Position numbers and translations under genes: made by a program. This document shows, in pieces, positions 46,736 through 55,465 of a stretch of DNA of 64,000 bases. Under the pieces are notes generated by a model. That model had not been told where the DNA came from. It did not search any database and saw only the letters and a list, made by a program, of their open reading frames with translations. The stretch is from Gammaproteobacteria bacterium (GTDB lineage: Bacteria > Pseudomonadota > Gammaproteobacteria > Ga0077536): the NCBI GenBank assembly GCA_020849475.1, contig JADLGE010000079.1, forward strand, positions 1 through 64,000. The letters run 5' to 3'. Every line of letters starts with the position of its first letter. Position 1 is the first letter of the stretch.

Positions 46736-47755
46736 TCAGCCCGGCCGCAAGACCACGTTCTCCGCGCGCGCTTCTTCTTCGCGCTCTTCGCCAAACCTGA
46801 GCTTGCCGAGAATCTCGTCGGTCACCGCGTAGATGTCGCTCTTGCCGGCGACGATGTCCGCGACTGCTTCCAGTATTCCAGGCTCCGCATCGAGCTTGCG
46901 CAGCAGCGCCTGTTGCAGGCCCTGGCGCAGGAACGAGCGCAGTTCAATTTCACAATTGGCGCGTTGCCTGGCCTTGAGCGCTGGCGCGGCGCTGTGTCGA
47001 TAGACCGCGTGCTCGGCAATCGCCTGCCAGATCTCGTCAATGCCTTTGTGGTGCAAGGCCTGCGCCTTGAGCACCGGCCGTCGCCATTCACCGGCCGGTG
47101 TGCGCCGGAAAACATTTTGCAGGTAGCCGACGGTTTCGTCGGCGTCGGGCCGGTCGGCCTTGTTGACGACGAACAGGTCGCCGACTTCGAGGATGCCGGC
47201 CTTCATCGCCTGCACGTCGTCGCCGAGTCCCGGCACGGCCACCACGATAGTGGTGTGGGCGAGGCGGGCGATGTCGACTTCATCCTGGCCGACGCCCACG
47301 GTTTCGACCAGGATCACGTCCTTGCCCATGGCATCCATCACGCGTATCGCGCCACGCGTGGCGGGCGTGATGCCGCCGAAGTGTCCGCGGCTGGCGAGTG
47401 AACGGATGAACACCGCGTCATCCAGCGCAAAGCGATTCATGCGAATGCGGTCGCCTAAAATCGCACCGCCGGAAATCGGACTGCTGGGATCGACTGCCAG
47501 CACGCCCACACTCTTGCCGTCGCGCCGCGCGCGCGCGATGAGGCAATCGGTCAGCGTGCTCTTGCCGGCGCCGGGCGGGCCGGTGATGCCGATGACGAGG
47601 GCCTTGCCGATGTGGCTGAACAGACGCTTCTGCGCCTGCCATGCCGCCGGCGCGCCGTCGTCGATGAGACGGATGAGGCGCGACGCTGAACGCAGGTCGC
47701 CGGCCAGGGTGCCGGCCACCAGTGCGTCGATGGAGGCATCAATGCGCGGTGTCAC
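46736..47755 (-). CDS. meaB: MeaB/ArgK-type GTPase, mutase chaperone
   Basis: A 339-residue G3E-family GTPase that guards B12-dependent acyl-CoA mutases, gating cofactor loading and repair. Walker A GITGPPGAGKSTLTD is near residue 55, VDPSSPISGGAILGDRIRM near 92, the MeaB switch patch VETVGVGQDEVDIARL near 150 and the base-recognition NKAD near 199. It lies last in the minus-strand cassette and overlaps the B12-subunit gene by 17 bases. The pairing with a mutase is strong support for function. Confidence 0.92.
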   Translation of the reverse strand: MTPRIDASIDALVAGTLAGDLRSASRLIRLIDDGAPAAWQAQKRLFSHIGKALVIGITGPPGAGKSTLTDCLIARARRDGKSVGVLAVDPSSPISGGAILGDRIRMNRFALDDAVFIRSLASRGHFGGITPATRGAIRVMDAMGKDVILVETVGVGQDEVDIARLAHTTIVVAVPGLGDDVQAMKAGILEVGDLFVVNKADRPDADETVGYLQNVFRRTPAGEWRRPVLKAQALHHKGIDEIWQAIAEHAVYRHSAAPALKARQRANCEIELRSFLRQGLQQALLRKLDAEPGILEAVADIVAGKSDIYAVTDEILGKLRFGEEREEEARAENVVLRPG

Positions 47756-48143
47756 GCGCCGCGAGGCTCTTGACCGAGGCGACCACGTTGGCCATCACGC
47801 TGCCCGAGCCGAACACCGCCGCCACGCCCTTGGCACGCATGCTGGCGGCGTCTTCTTCGGTGATCACCGAGCCGCCCAGCACCACCGGAATGTCGAGCGC
47901 GTTGTGCTTCAGGAGCTCAATCAATTCCGGCATGTAGTACAGGTATTCCCACGAGTGGCTGCTGATGCCGATGACATCAGCGTCTTCTTCGATGGCGGTG
48001 CGCACGATGGTTTCGGGCGTGTTGAAGCAGCCCGTGTAGATCACTTCCATGCCTTCGTCGCGCAGCGTCTTGGCGATGGCGACGGCGCCGACCTCATGCT
48101 GATCCATGCCGAGCACGCCCACCAGCACGCGTATGGCGCTCAT
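47739..48143 (-). CDS. cobalamin-binding subunit of acyl-CoA mutase
   Basis: A 134-residue stand-alone B12-binding domain. DQHEVG (residues 14-19) is the D-x-H-x-x-G motif whose His displaces dimethylbenzimidazole. SSHSWEYLYYMPEL and VVLGGSVI are the following S-x-L-like and GG motifs. It is fused to the catalytic subunit in most methylmalonyl-CoA mutases but separate here, as in isobutyryl-CoA mutase small subunits. It overlaps the large subunit gene by 4 bases and meaB by 17. Confidence 0.9.
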   Translation of the reverse strand: MSAIRVLVGVLGMDQHEVGAVAIAKTLRDEGMEVIYTGCFNTPETIVRTAIEEDADVIGISSHSWEYLYYMPELIELLKHNALDIPVVLGGSVITEEDAASMRAKGVAAVFGSGSVMANVVASVKSLAARDTAH

Positions 48144-49744
48144 TGTTCACCTCCCAGCGGGGACTTGAGATAACCGTAGGGGTCGTAAGGCGTACCCCAG
48201 GCCTGGCGCAGCACACCGGCGATTTCACCCATGGTGGCGCCGACGCGCGTGGCGTCGAGCACCGCTTCCATCATGTTCTCGCCGGATTTGACGACATCGT
48301 GCACGCGGCCAAGCGCCGCCAGCAACTGCGCTTGGTCACGCGCGGCGCGCCACGCCTTGAGCTGCTCGATGCGATCGAACAGGGGCGGAATCTTCTCTTC
48401 GCTGATATCGCGCAGCAGGGTGTCTTCCGCGGCGGGCATCTGGTGCACATTCATGCCGACCTTCACCACTTCGCCATCCTGCACCTGATGATGGTAGCGA
48501 CCCATGGTGCCGTGGAAGAACTGCTTGAAGAAGCCGCTGCTGACGAGGTCCGCCGGGTCGCCGCGCGACTCGATGTCCTTGACCATGGCCAGAATCCTGG
48601 CTTCCACCTGGTCGGTCAATGACTCCATGAACCACGAACCGCCGAAAGGATCCTGCACGGCGTTGATATTGGTTTCGAGGTCGATGACTTGCTGGGTGCG
48701 CAGGCCGACCAGGTGCGCTTCCTTGCTCGGTGTGCGATAGCCTTCGTCGAAGGTCGAGATCTCAAGGGCGCTGACACCGGCGAGACCCAGTGCCACGGTC
48801 TGCACCGCGCCGCGCACGATATTGTTGGCCGGCTGCTCGGTGGTAAGCGACAGGCCGGAGGTATGAACGGCGATGTTGACCGCCTGCGAGCGCGGATCCT
48901 TGGCGCCGAATTCCTCTTTCATCATGCGCGCGTAGATGCGACGCATGGCGCGAATCTTGGCAATCTCCTCGTAAAAATCCATCGAGCAGTTGGTGAGGAT
49001 GGCGATGCGCGGCGCGAAGCTGTCGATGTCGAGGCCGCGCGCCAGCAGCGTGCGTACGATGTGTCGAATCTCGACAAAGCCGAGCGCCGCTTCTTCGACC
49101 GCATTGAGGCCGGCCTCGCTGAAAAAATAGGTGTCTTCCAGATAGCCGTGGAAGCGCGGCATGTGCTTGCTGCAGAACTCGATGACGTCGCATGACATGC
49201 GCAGATGCAGGTCGAACGGCATCTTGTAGGCGTAGGAGCAGTGCTCGGAATAAAACGGCCACTCGATCACCGAGCCGCGCAGCTTGGCTGGCGACACGCC
49301 GCGTTCCTGTGCAACGAGATACAGACTCGCGACCGTGAACATCGACGGCGCGGAACTCGAAATCGACATCTGGTCGAGCGGAATGTCTTCCAGCAACTGG
49401 CGATAGTCCTCGTGGCAGCACAGCGACACACCCTGCGTGCCGACCGTGTAACGCGCCAACGGATGGTCCGGGTCCATGAGCGACATGGTGGGGCTATCGC
49501 CAATCACATCGAGCCCGGTCTGGCCGAGGCTCATGAGGTATTTGAACTGTTCGTTGGAACGGCGCGCGTCGCCTTCACCGGACAGCTCACGCTGTATCCA
49601 GCCCTGGCCGGAATAGGCGCGCGTGCCCCGCGTGAAGGGGTATTCACCGGGATTGCCGAAGCGTTTGCCGTAGTCGTCGTCGAGCTTGGTCGGTTGGTAG
49701 ACCGGTGACAGCTTGATGCCCGAGCGGGTCAAGTTTTCTTTCAT
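48140..49744 (-). CDS. divergent B12-dependent acyl-CoA mutase, large subunit
   Basis: A 534-residue methylmalonyl-CoA mutase family barrel; the start at 49744 follows GAGGGG. Family-wide stretches are present: YPFTRGTRAYSGQ, ALYxVA-type LYLVAQERGVSPAKLRG, and FGAKDPRSQAVNIAVHTSG. By eye, however, the positions of Gln197, Arg207 and His244 of the Propionibacterium enzyme are Ile160, Ser170 and Phe207 here. The N-terminal segment with Tyr89 is shortened. The substrate is therefore probably not methylmalonyl-CoA. It is coupled to its own B12 subunit and MeaB. It lacks a fused B12 domain. Confidence 0.82.
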   Translation of the reverse strand: MKENLTRSGIKLSPVYQPTKLDDDYGKRFGNPGEYPFTRGTRAYSGQGWIQRELSGEGDARRSNEQFKYLMSLGQTGLDVIGDSPTMSLMDPDHPLARYTVGTQGVSLCCHEDYRQLLEDIPLDQMSISSSAPSMFTVASLYLVAQERGVSPAKLRGSVIEWPFYSEHCSYAYKMPFDLHLRMSCDVIEFCSKHMPRFHGYLEDTYFFSEAGLNAVEEAALGFVEIRHIVRTLLARGLDIDSFAPRIAILTNCSMDFYEEIAKIRAMRRIYARMMKEEFGAKDPRSQAVNIAVHTSGLSLTTEQPANNIVRGAVQTVALGLAGVSALEISTFDEGYRTPSKEAHLVGLRTQQVIDLETNINAVQDPFGGSWFMESLTDQVEARILAMVKDIESRGDPADLVSSGFFKQFFHGTMGRYHHQVQDGEVVKVGMNVHQMPAAEDTLLRDISEEKIPPLFDRIEQLKAWRAARDQAQLLAALGRVHDVVKSGENMMEAVLDATRVGATMGEIAGVLRQAWGTPYDPYGYLKSPLGGEQ

Positions 49745-49859
49745 GGCGATTTCCCCTCCGCGATGCCGGGACGTTGGTTGATGACAGGCAACTAATGATA
49801 GGCGTCGAGATACACAGTCACCCTGGATCCCGGTCAAGTTCTCATGGGTGTTGCGGCAC

Positions 49860-51056
49860 TCAGCGATGCGCGGCGGCCAAAGTGGGACGCACCCGCGCGT
49901 ACCACAGCACCATGCCGGCGGTCAGCGTCAGCACCACCAGCGCCGCCCAGTTCATGAATGTCCAACCCGCCGACGCCACCAGCGCGCCGGACGAAGCCGA
50001 AGACACGCCCATCACCGCGAATACCAGGAAATCGTTGGCGCCCTGTGCGCTGGCTTTTTCGGCGGCGGTATGGGATTCCGCCAGCAGCACCGTGCCGCCG
50101 GTGTACATGAAATTCCAACCCATGCCGACCAGCACCAGCGCCGCCACGAAGTGCGCAACGCTTACGCCGTGCAAAGCCACCATCGCGCCGAGCGCCAACA
50201 CCACGATGCCGGCGCCGATCACCGGCAGCACGCCAAAGCGTTTGATGAGGTTGCCGGCGAAGAAGCCCGGTGCATACATGCCGACCACGTGCCATTCGAT
50301 GACCAGCACCGCCTGCGCATAGGGATAGCTGCAGAAGCTCATCGCCAGCGGCGTGGCGGTCATGAGCAGGTTCATGAGTCCGTAGCCGAGCGCGCCCGAC
50401 AGCGCCGCGACCAGGAAGGTCGGCTGCCGCACCACTTCGCCAAGCTTGCGCATGTCACCCTGACGTTCCTCGACGCTGGGCTTCGGCACGTCGACCTGTG
50501 ACTGGAACAGCAAGGCCACCAGCGCCGCGGCCGCCAGCAGCACGAAGGAACCGAGAAAGGGCGTGTCGAACATGTGCTGGCCGTAGCGCGTCATCTGCGG
50601 GCCGAGAAAACCACCGACGATACCGCCCGCCAATACCAGCGAGGTGGCCGTGGCGCGGTCGGCGGGCGTGGCGACTTCCGCGGCCGCGAAGCGATACTGC
50701 AAGCCGACCGCGTTATATATGCCGATGATGGCGGTCGCCGCGCAGAACAGCGCGAAACTGTGGGCCTTGAGCGCCATGACGGCGACGACGCAGCCGAGCA
50801 CGTTGATGAGCGCGCCGGCCATGAAACCGCGACGGCGGCCGACCTTGGCCATCCACAATGACATTGGCATGGTCGAGAGCGCCGAGCCCAGCACATAAGT
50901 CGTCACACCCAGGGTCGCAAGGCTCTTGTTACTCGCCAGCTGGTAACCGACCAGACCATTCAAGGCCACCAGGCCCGCCGAATTGGTCAACAGCAAAGCC
51001 TGGCAGCAGGCGAGCAGGAACAGTGTGCGATAGGCGGTGGTGCTCGGGGCGCTCAT
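49860..51056 (-). CDS. MFS transporter
   Basis: A 398-residue carrier with about twelve membrane helices. The loop between helices 2 and 3 reads WMAKVGRRRGFMAG, fitting the MFS motif A. FAAAEVATPADRATATSLVLAGGI in helix 5 resembles drug or small-molecule exporters. It shares strand with the mutase cassette, 115 bases upstream of the mutase start, and may import or export the related acid. The substrate is not predictable. The 285 bases between it and tRNA-Leu hold no gene I can see. Confidence 0.78.
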   Translation of the reverse strand: MSAPSTTAYRTLFLLACCQALLLTNSAGLVALNGLVGYQLASNKSLATLGVTTYVLGSALSTMPMSLWMAKVGRRRGFMAGALINVLGCVVAVMALKAHSFALFCAATAIIGIYNAVGLQYRFAAAEVATPADRATATSLVLAGGIVGGFLGPQMTRYGQHMFDTPFLGSFVLLAAAALVALLFQSQVDVPKPSVEERQGDMRKLGEVVRQPTFLVAALSGALGYGLMNLLMTATPLAMSFCSYPYAQAVLVIEWHVVGMYAPGFFAGNLIKRFGVLPVIGAGIVVLALGAMVALHGVSVAHFVAALVLVGMGWNFMYTGGTVLLAESHTAAEKASAQGANDFLVFAVMGVSSASSGALVASAGWTFMNWAALVVLTLTAGMVLWYARVRPTLAAAHR

Positions 51057-51341
51057 GGTGAAGTCGGAAAATTGTCGGGTCGGCAGTGTCGCTTGTCATC
51101 GAAGCGATGACCATCCCGACAGCGGGGAGGTGCGTGCCGATGGTGGGCTGCGCGGTCACGCCGCGGCCGGTCCTTTAACGAGTCGCACTGCCCACGCGCC
51201 GACGATTGCGTTACTCTGCGCGCCCGACCGCGAGGCCCATCGGCCGCGCGCGTCGTGCGCCACGAAATATGGCGCCTGCCCTCACCAGCTCGGGCAGCTC
51301 AACTCAACGATGGCGCAGCGCGCGGTCGTGCCCTGACCCTG

Positions 51342-51428
51342 GCCCGGGTGGCGGAACTGGTAGACGCAGCGGACTTAAAATCCGCCGGCCGCAAGGCCGT
51401 GCCGGTTCGATTCCGGCTCCGGGCACCA
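51342..51428 (+). tRNA. tRNA-Leu (anticodon TAA)
   Basis: An 87-nucleotide tRNA with long variable arm, acceptor GCCCGGG paired to TCCGGGC (one G-T pair) and encoded CCA at 51426-51428. The anticodon TAA is at 51376-51378. It has the same specificity as E. coli leuZ, which there directly follows glyW and cysT. No clear promoter was found upstream. Confidence 0.95.
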
Positions 51429-51502
51429 TCTCAACACTCGCCGCCATTCAGTCTTGACTGCCGATTCGCCAGGCCGCTACGCGCTGGCAGCGCCTCCCAT
51501 GT

Positions 51503-53227
51503 TCAAGCAAACAGCTTGCGGTCCAGAATTTTTCGCGGGTCGGCATAGTCTTCGTCCCACCATGCCTTGCCACCGGGAGGCGGCGCCTTCTTGAGTTGTA
51601 TGGGCTTGTTGGACGTGGCGGCCTTCTTCTGCACGACACGGAAGTGATAGTGATCGAACAGCGTCAGCGCCTGGATCATGTAGGAGACGGCGATGCGGCG
51701 GTTTTTGATGAGCAGCAAATTTTCTCCGTTCTGGGCATCCGCCGGATTGGAGAAGTTGTACGAGCCCATGTAGACGCGAGCGCTCGGCTTGTCGAAGTCC
51801 AGCACCACGAACTTGTGATGCATGCGCGTGCCCGCACCCTTGGAACTGAGCCCCGAAGGCTCACTCTTGAAGGGCTCCGGCAGATTGCCGCTGAGGTATT
51901 CGGCATTGACCGGCGCAAGCTTGCCGTCCGGCAGGCGCAGGTCCAGGCCTCCCACGCGTTTGTCCGATATGCCATAGACAAAAATGCCTGGTTTCCTGGT
52001 CACTTCCATGATTGCGTCGGTCACGGCGCCGCTGGTCTGGTTGAGGAAAGCGAGGGAATAGAACACCGAGGATTTTGCTGCGCGAATGTCGTTCGCGATG
52101 CTTTCAAGCACGCCAGCTGCTTTGGCGTGGGGTGAGAACGTGACCCGGGCGTCGATGCCGGACAGCTTGAGCGCCTGCCATGACGTCGATTCGGTGGGCC
52201 CGAAGCTCACGACCGAATTGCCCGCCCAGTAGTTTTCGAAAGCATCGATAAACGGGCGAATGGCGTTCCTGCCGCGCACCACCACGGCGTTGTTGGACTG
52301 TACGAACTGCCCCCGCCACGTGAAGTTGGTCGAGCCGCAGACAGCGGCCCTGATCTTTTTGCCGTCGACCACGATGGTCTTGTTGTGCTGCAAATTGCCC
52401 ATGTGATGGCGCTTGACCTGCTCGGCGCCAGCGCTCAGCGCCAGGCGCGCCGCCGCGTTGGATTCGGCCGAGGTCGGCGGCTTGTGTTCGGCGCTATCGT
52501 CGATGATCACAAACAGCCGCTGCTTGAGCTTCTCGAGGCGTGCGACGATCGCGGGGTCGTTCAAGTCGTAGGCAATCACACGCACCAGCGCTGACTTGTC
52601 GGCGAATGCCTGGTCGAGCAGGTCGAGGATCGCGCGGCGCGCCTCGAAGCCCATCCAGGCGAGCGCTTCCTCGGCCTTGGGGTGGCTGGGCGTGAATGCC
52701 AGTCCTTCGTCGGCGCTGGCCGGGATGAGGGTGTCCATGCCGTCGGTCGCTGTAACGTAGCGGTCGACAAAGGCCTGAGATGACACGAAACCTCGCGTGT
52801 AGGCGACGTTCAGTTTGCCCGGACAGGTTTCGCGCGCGAGCACGATGCCCGCTTGCTGCGGCTCGCCGTAGCTGAGCTCGCCGCCCTGGGTCATGAATAC
52901 CGGTGTGACGCGATAGGTGAATTTTCCTTCGAGCTCGGCATTGACCGGGAAGTGCACCCAGCGAAATTTCTGGATGGGAGCGAGGCGGGACGAGGTTCTT
53001 TGTCGATTCACCGAGCCATCGGCATTGGGGAAGCAAATGCGGTTCTTGATCTCCCAGTAGCGGTCGCCGCCGGGTTCGCGGTATTCGAGCGCGAAGCCGA
53101 CAAAGTCGCGAGGAGGGGTGCCGCCTTTCCAGTTCATGGCGAGCAGCGCCATGCCATCGCCGCGATGCAGTTTCAAGGTAAAGGGGGCCTTTGGATTGTT
53201 GGCGACGATTTGAAACTCGATGGACAT
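51503..53227 (-). CDS. phospholipase D-like protein with two HKD motifs
   Basis: A 574-residue protein of the PLD superfamily. The first half starts with a beta-rich domain (EFQIVANNPKAPFTLKLHRG) not typical of classical PLD. The two catalytic motifs follow: HNKTIVVDG near residue 284 with GSTNFTWRG after it, and HHKFVVLDF near 470 with MGSYNFSN. Both His-x-Lys pairs are intact. No signal peptide is seen. It may be a phosphodiesterase or nuclease; the substrate is unknown. It stands alone on the minus strand. Confidence 0.78.
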   Translation of the reverse strand: MSIEFQIVANNPKAPFTLKLHRGDGMALLAMNWKGGTPPRDFVGFALEYREPGGDRYWEIKNRICFPNADGSVNRQRTSSRLAPIQKFRWVHFPVNAELEGKFTYRVTPVFMTQGGELSYGEPQQAGIVLARETCPGKLNVAYTRGFVSSQAFVDRYVTATDGMDTLIPASADEGLAFTPSHPKAEEALAWMGFEARRAILDLLDQAFADKSALVRVIAYDLNDPAIVARLEKLKQRLFVIIDDSAEHKPPTSAESNAAARLALSAGAEQVKRHHMGNLQHNKTIVVDGKKIRAAVCGSTNFTWRGQFVQSNNAVVVRGRNAIRPFIDAFENYWAGNSVVSFGPTESTSWQALKLSGIDARVTFSPHAKAAGVLESIANDIRAAKSSVFYSLAFLNQTSGAVTDAIMEVTRKPGIFVYGISDKRVGGLDLRLPDGKLAPVNAEYLSGNLPEPFKSEPSGLSSKGAGTRMHHKFVVLDFDKPSARVYMGSYNFSNPADAQNGENLLLIKNRRIAVSYMIQALTLFDHYHFRVVQKKAATSNKPIQLKKAPPPGGKAWWDEDYADPRKILDRKLFA

Positions 53228-53545
53228 GCTTGCTCCCTGCGGACCTCAGTGGCCCGGATCGAAAGTCGTGGTCGTTATCCCCGGACGAATCGGCGCTCAG
53301 GCGGGCAACGGCTGATGACCGAGATCCTATGCCGGCGCAGCGTTCAAATCATGCGGGGCGGGCGAACCTCCTCCATTTGCACGTCTGCGTGACGGGCAAT
53401 TTGCCGCGCTTGGGCGAGATTCGAAGTCCGCATGTGGAAAATTCCTGCAGCGCTTCATTGCTGCGCTTGATCGGCGCTACATTTAGTCGCACGCGGTCGC
53501 GATTGTCGATGCGCCGCGCGAGCTTGAACCAATGGCGGGGGACAG
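53228..53545. other. intergenic region without visible gene
   Basis: 318 bases between the divergent PLD-like and unknown genes. I see no convincing reading frame, RNA gene or repeat. It probably contains promoters for both genes, though no strong match to sigma-70 boxes stands out. Confidence 0.5.
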
Positions 53546-54172
53546 ATGGACAATCACGAAGTGCTGGTCGGCTTGTGCCAGGATTTATTCACGCGCGGGC
53601 TCGGTGAAATGCTCATGCTGCGCACCCGTGGTCCGCAGGTGATGCTTGGCAACCTGGTGATGGACAAGGGCGCGCTGACCTTCAAGGACCGCGGCTTGCT
53701 GCGCGATGTCGAGCCGGCGCGCGTGGCGCCGTGCTGGGACATAGGCATCACGGGCGCCATCTGCAATCTGCGCGACAAGGACTGGGACAGCCTGACCTAC
53801 CTCGGGCCCGATCTGTGTCACATCCCGGTCAGCCTCAGCAGTACCCGTCATCGCCTGCTGCGCAGCGTGGTCAACGTTGCCGGTGAAGACATCATCACTT
53901 TTCAGGGCAGCGCCTACCGCGGCTTCAAGATGCTGCTCGACGCCCACCTGCTGCCGATAGTCCTGCCCTTGGTCATCGAAACCCGCAGTGGCGTCAAGGG
54001 CCTGGCGGTCACGGATTTCCGTTACGCCTCGGTGCCGCTCGAAACGGTGCTGGCAGTCAACGACGCGGTGCGCGGCTCGGTCGAGCGCCAGGTCTGTCTG
54101 ACGGTGGAGGATTTCGAAGTCAGCGCCGAGGAATTCGGTTCGCTGTTCAGTGGCTACCTCAAGGAGTCTTGA
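53546..54172 (+). CDS. protein of unknown function
   Basis: A 208-residue soluble protein without signal peptide or membrane segment. It starts MDNHEVLVGLCQDLFTRGLG. Two mid-length cysteines occur in VAPCWDIG and GPDLCHIP. The rest alternates hydrophobic strands (LLPIVLPLVIE) and helices. I recognise no domain. It lies 114 bases upstream of a GGDEF-EAL gene in the same direction and could be linked to cyclic di-GMP signalling, but only by position. Coding bias matches its neighbours. Confidence 0.6.
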   Translation: MDNHEVLVGLCQDLFTRGLGEMLMLRTRGPQVMLGNLVMDKGALTFKDRGLLRDVEPARVAPCWDIGITGAICNLRDKDWDSLTYLGPDLCHIPVSLSSTRHRLLRSVVNVAGEDIITFQGSAYRGFKMLLDAHLLPIVLPLVIETRSGVKGLAVTDFRYASVPLETVLAVNDAVRGSVERQVCLTVEDFEVSAEEFGSLFSGYLKES

Positions 54173-54286
54173 GGCTCGAAGCTGCAGATGATTTACTGCG
54201 CACCAGGAAAACCCGAACCTGGATAGCGTGTTAAGCGTAGTTTGTGATAAGTTCGACAAGGAAGTTTTCGTTACCCAATAAAAAAC

Positions 54287-55465
54287 ATGAAAAAACAGAG
54301 CGGCAGTGGCGAGCGGTCGACGCGCGCCAGCATGCCACCCCGGATTACCGCTGCGAAATTGACCAGCGGGCGCGGGCTGCCCAAATTGCGCGCCGTGGGC
54401 GAGTTGCGCGTGCTGCTGCTGGATCAGGATGCGCGCGCGGTGAGTGCCTTGCGCCGCCAGGCGCGCAGCCTGCCGGGTGCGATGTCGGTCAGTTTTCAGT
54501 CGGTGGCCAAACTGGCTGCCGCGCTCGGGCATCTGGCCGGGCACAAATTCGATGCGGTGCTGATTTCCCTTGAACTGCGCGACGTCGACGTGCTGACCGC
54601 GGTGCGCGATGTGCACGCGGTGGACGCCAGCCTGCCCATCATTGTCACCACGCCGTCGGCCGACGAGCCGGCGCTGGCGGCGGCGCTCGCGGCCGGCGCC
54701 GATGATTTTCTCGAAACCGGGCTCGACGATGGCGCGCTGTTGCTCAAGACCTTGCGCTACGCCATCGAGCGCAAACATACCTCGCGCCATCTGGCCTTTC
54801 TTTCGCAGTTCGACAAACTTACCGGCCTTGCCAACCGCGACCTGTTCCGCGATTGCGTGCAGCAGGCCCTGCGCCGCGCCGAACATGCCATGCGCTCGGT
54901 GGCGGTCATTTCTCTCGATGTCGACCGCTTCAAGTCCATCAACGAAAGTTTTGGTCACGGCGCCGGTGACGAACTGCTGGTGACGGTGGCCTACCGCCTC
55001 AGCGCCTGCGTGCGCAAGGGCGACACCATTGCGCGCACCGGCAGCGATGAATTCGCCATCCTGCTCGAGAATCTGCACGACCAGCGCGAGGTCGAGCGCC
55101 TGTGCCAGAAGATTCTGAGCGGTCTGTCGGAACCGATATTCGTACGCGGCGAAGAGATCTCGGTGACCGCCAGTATCGGCGTCAGTTTCTGCTCTGGTGA
55201 CGTGGCCGACGTCGCCGAGTTGCTGCGCAAGGCTGACAACGCCTTGAACCGCGCCAAGAAAGACGGCCGTGGCCGCTTTTGCGTCTTCACCGATGCCTTC
55301 AGGCCGCGTCGGATGAAAACCTGCACATGGAATCGGCCTTGCGCCGCGCCATCGTCGAGGATGCGCTGTACCTCTGTTACCAGCCCAAGCTGTGCCTGCA
55401 GACCGGCCAGGTGGTGGGGGCAGAAGCGCTGTTGCGCTGGCGCCATCCGCGCCTGGGGGTGGTGA
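54287..55465 (+). CDS. GGDEF-EAL protein, 5' part before a frameshift (pseudo-receiver and GGDEF)
   Basis: This frame encodes a receiver-like domain (residues about 37-155) and a GGDEF domain (about 165-338). The phospho-acceptor position reads DAVLISLEL, with Ser or Glu instead of Asp, so phosphorylation is unlikely. The active-site motif is GSDEF near residue 251, a variant of GGDEF. Homology ends at FCVFTDA (about 55298); the remaining 56 codons are out-of-frame sequence. The EAL domain continues in the -1 frame. Either a one-base deletion or an assembly error separates the halves. Confidence 0.7.
   Translation: MKKQSGSGERSTRASMPPRITAAKLTSGRGLPKLRAVGELRVLLLDQDARAVSALRRQARSLPGAMSVSFQSVAKLAAALGHLAGHKFDAVLISLELRDVDVLTAVRDVHAVDASLPIIVTTPSADEPALAAALAAGADDFLETGLDDGALLLKTLRYAIERKHTSRHLAFLSQFDKLTGLANRDLFRDCVQQALRRAEHAMRSVAVISLDVDRFKSINESFGHGAGDELLVTVAYRLSACVRKGDTIARTGSDEFAILLENLHDQREVERLCQKILSGLSEPIFVRGEEISVTASIGVSFCSGDVADVAELLRKADNALNRAKKDGRGRFCVFTDAFRPRRMKTCTWNRPCAAPSSRMRCTSVTSPSCACRPARWWGQKRCCAGAIRAWGW

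Noticed and set aside
49745..49859. Cobalamin riboswitch upstream of the mutase cassette
   Set aside because: The space is short and no B12 box is seen.
46721..51341. Integrase-borne genomic island in the tRNA locus
   Set aside because: No integrase, transposase or direct repeat of the tRNA-Cys end was found at the right junction, so I claim an insertion but not its mechanism.
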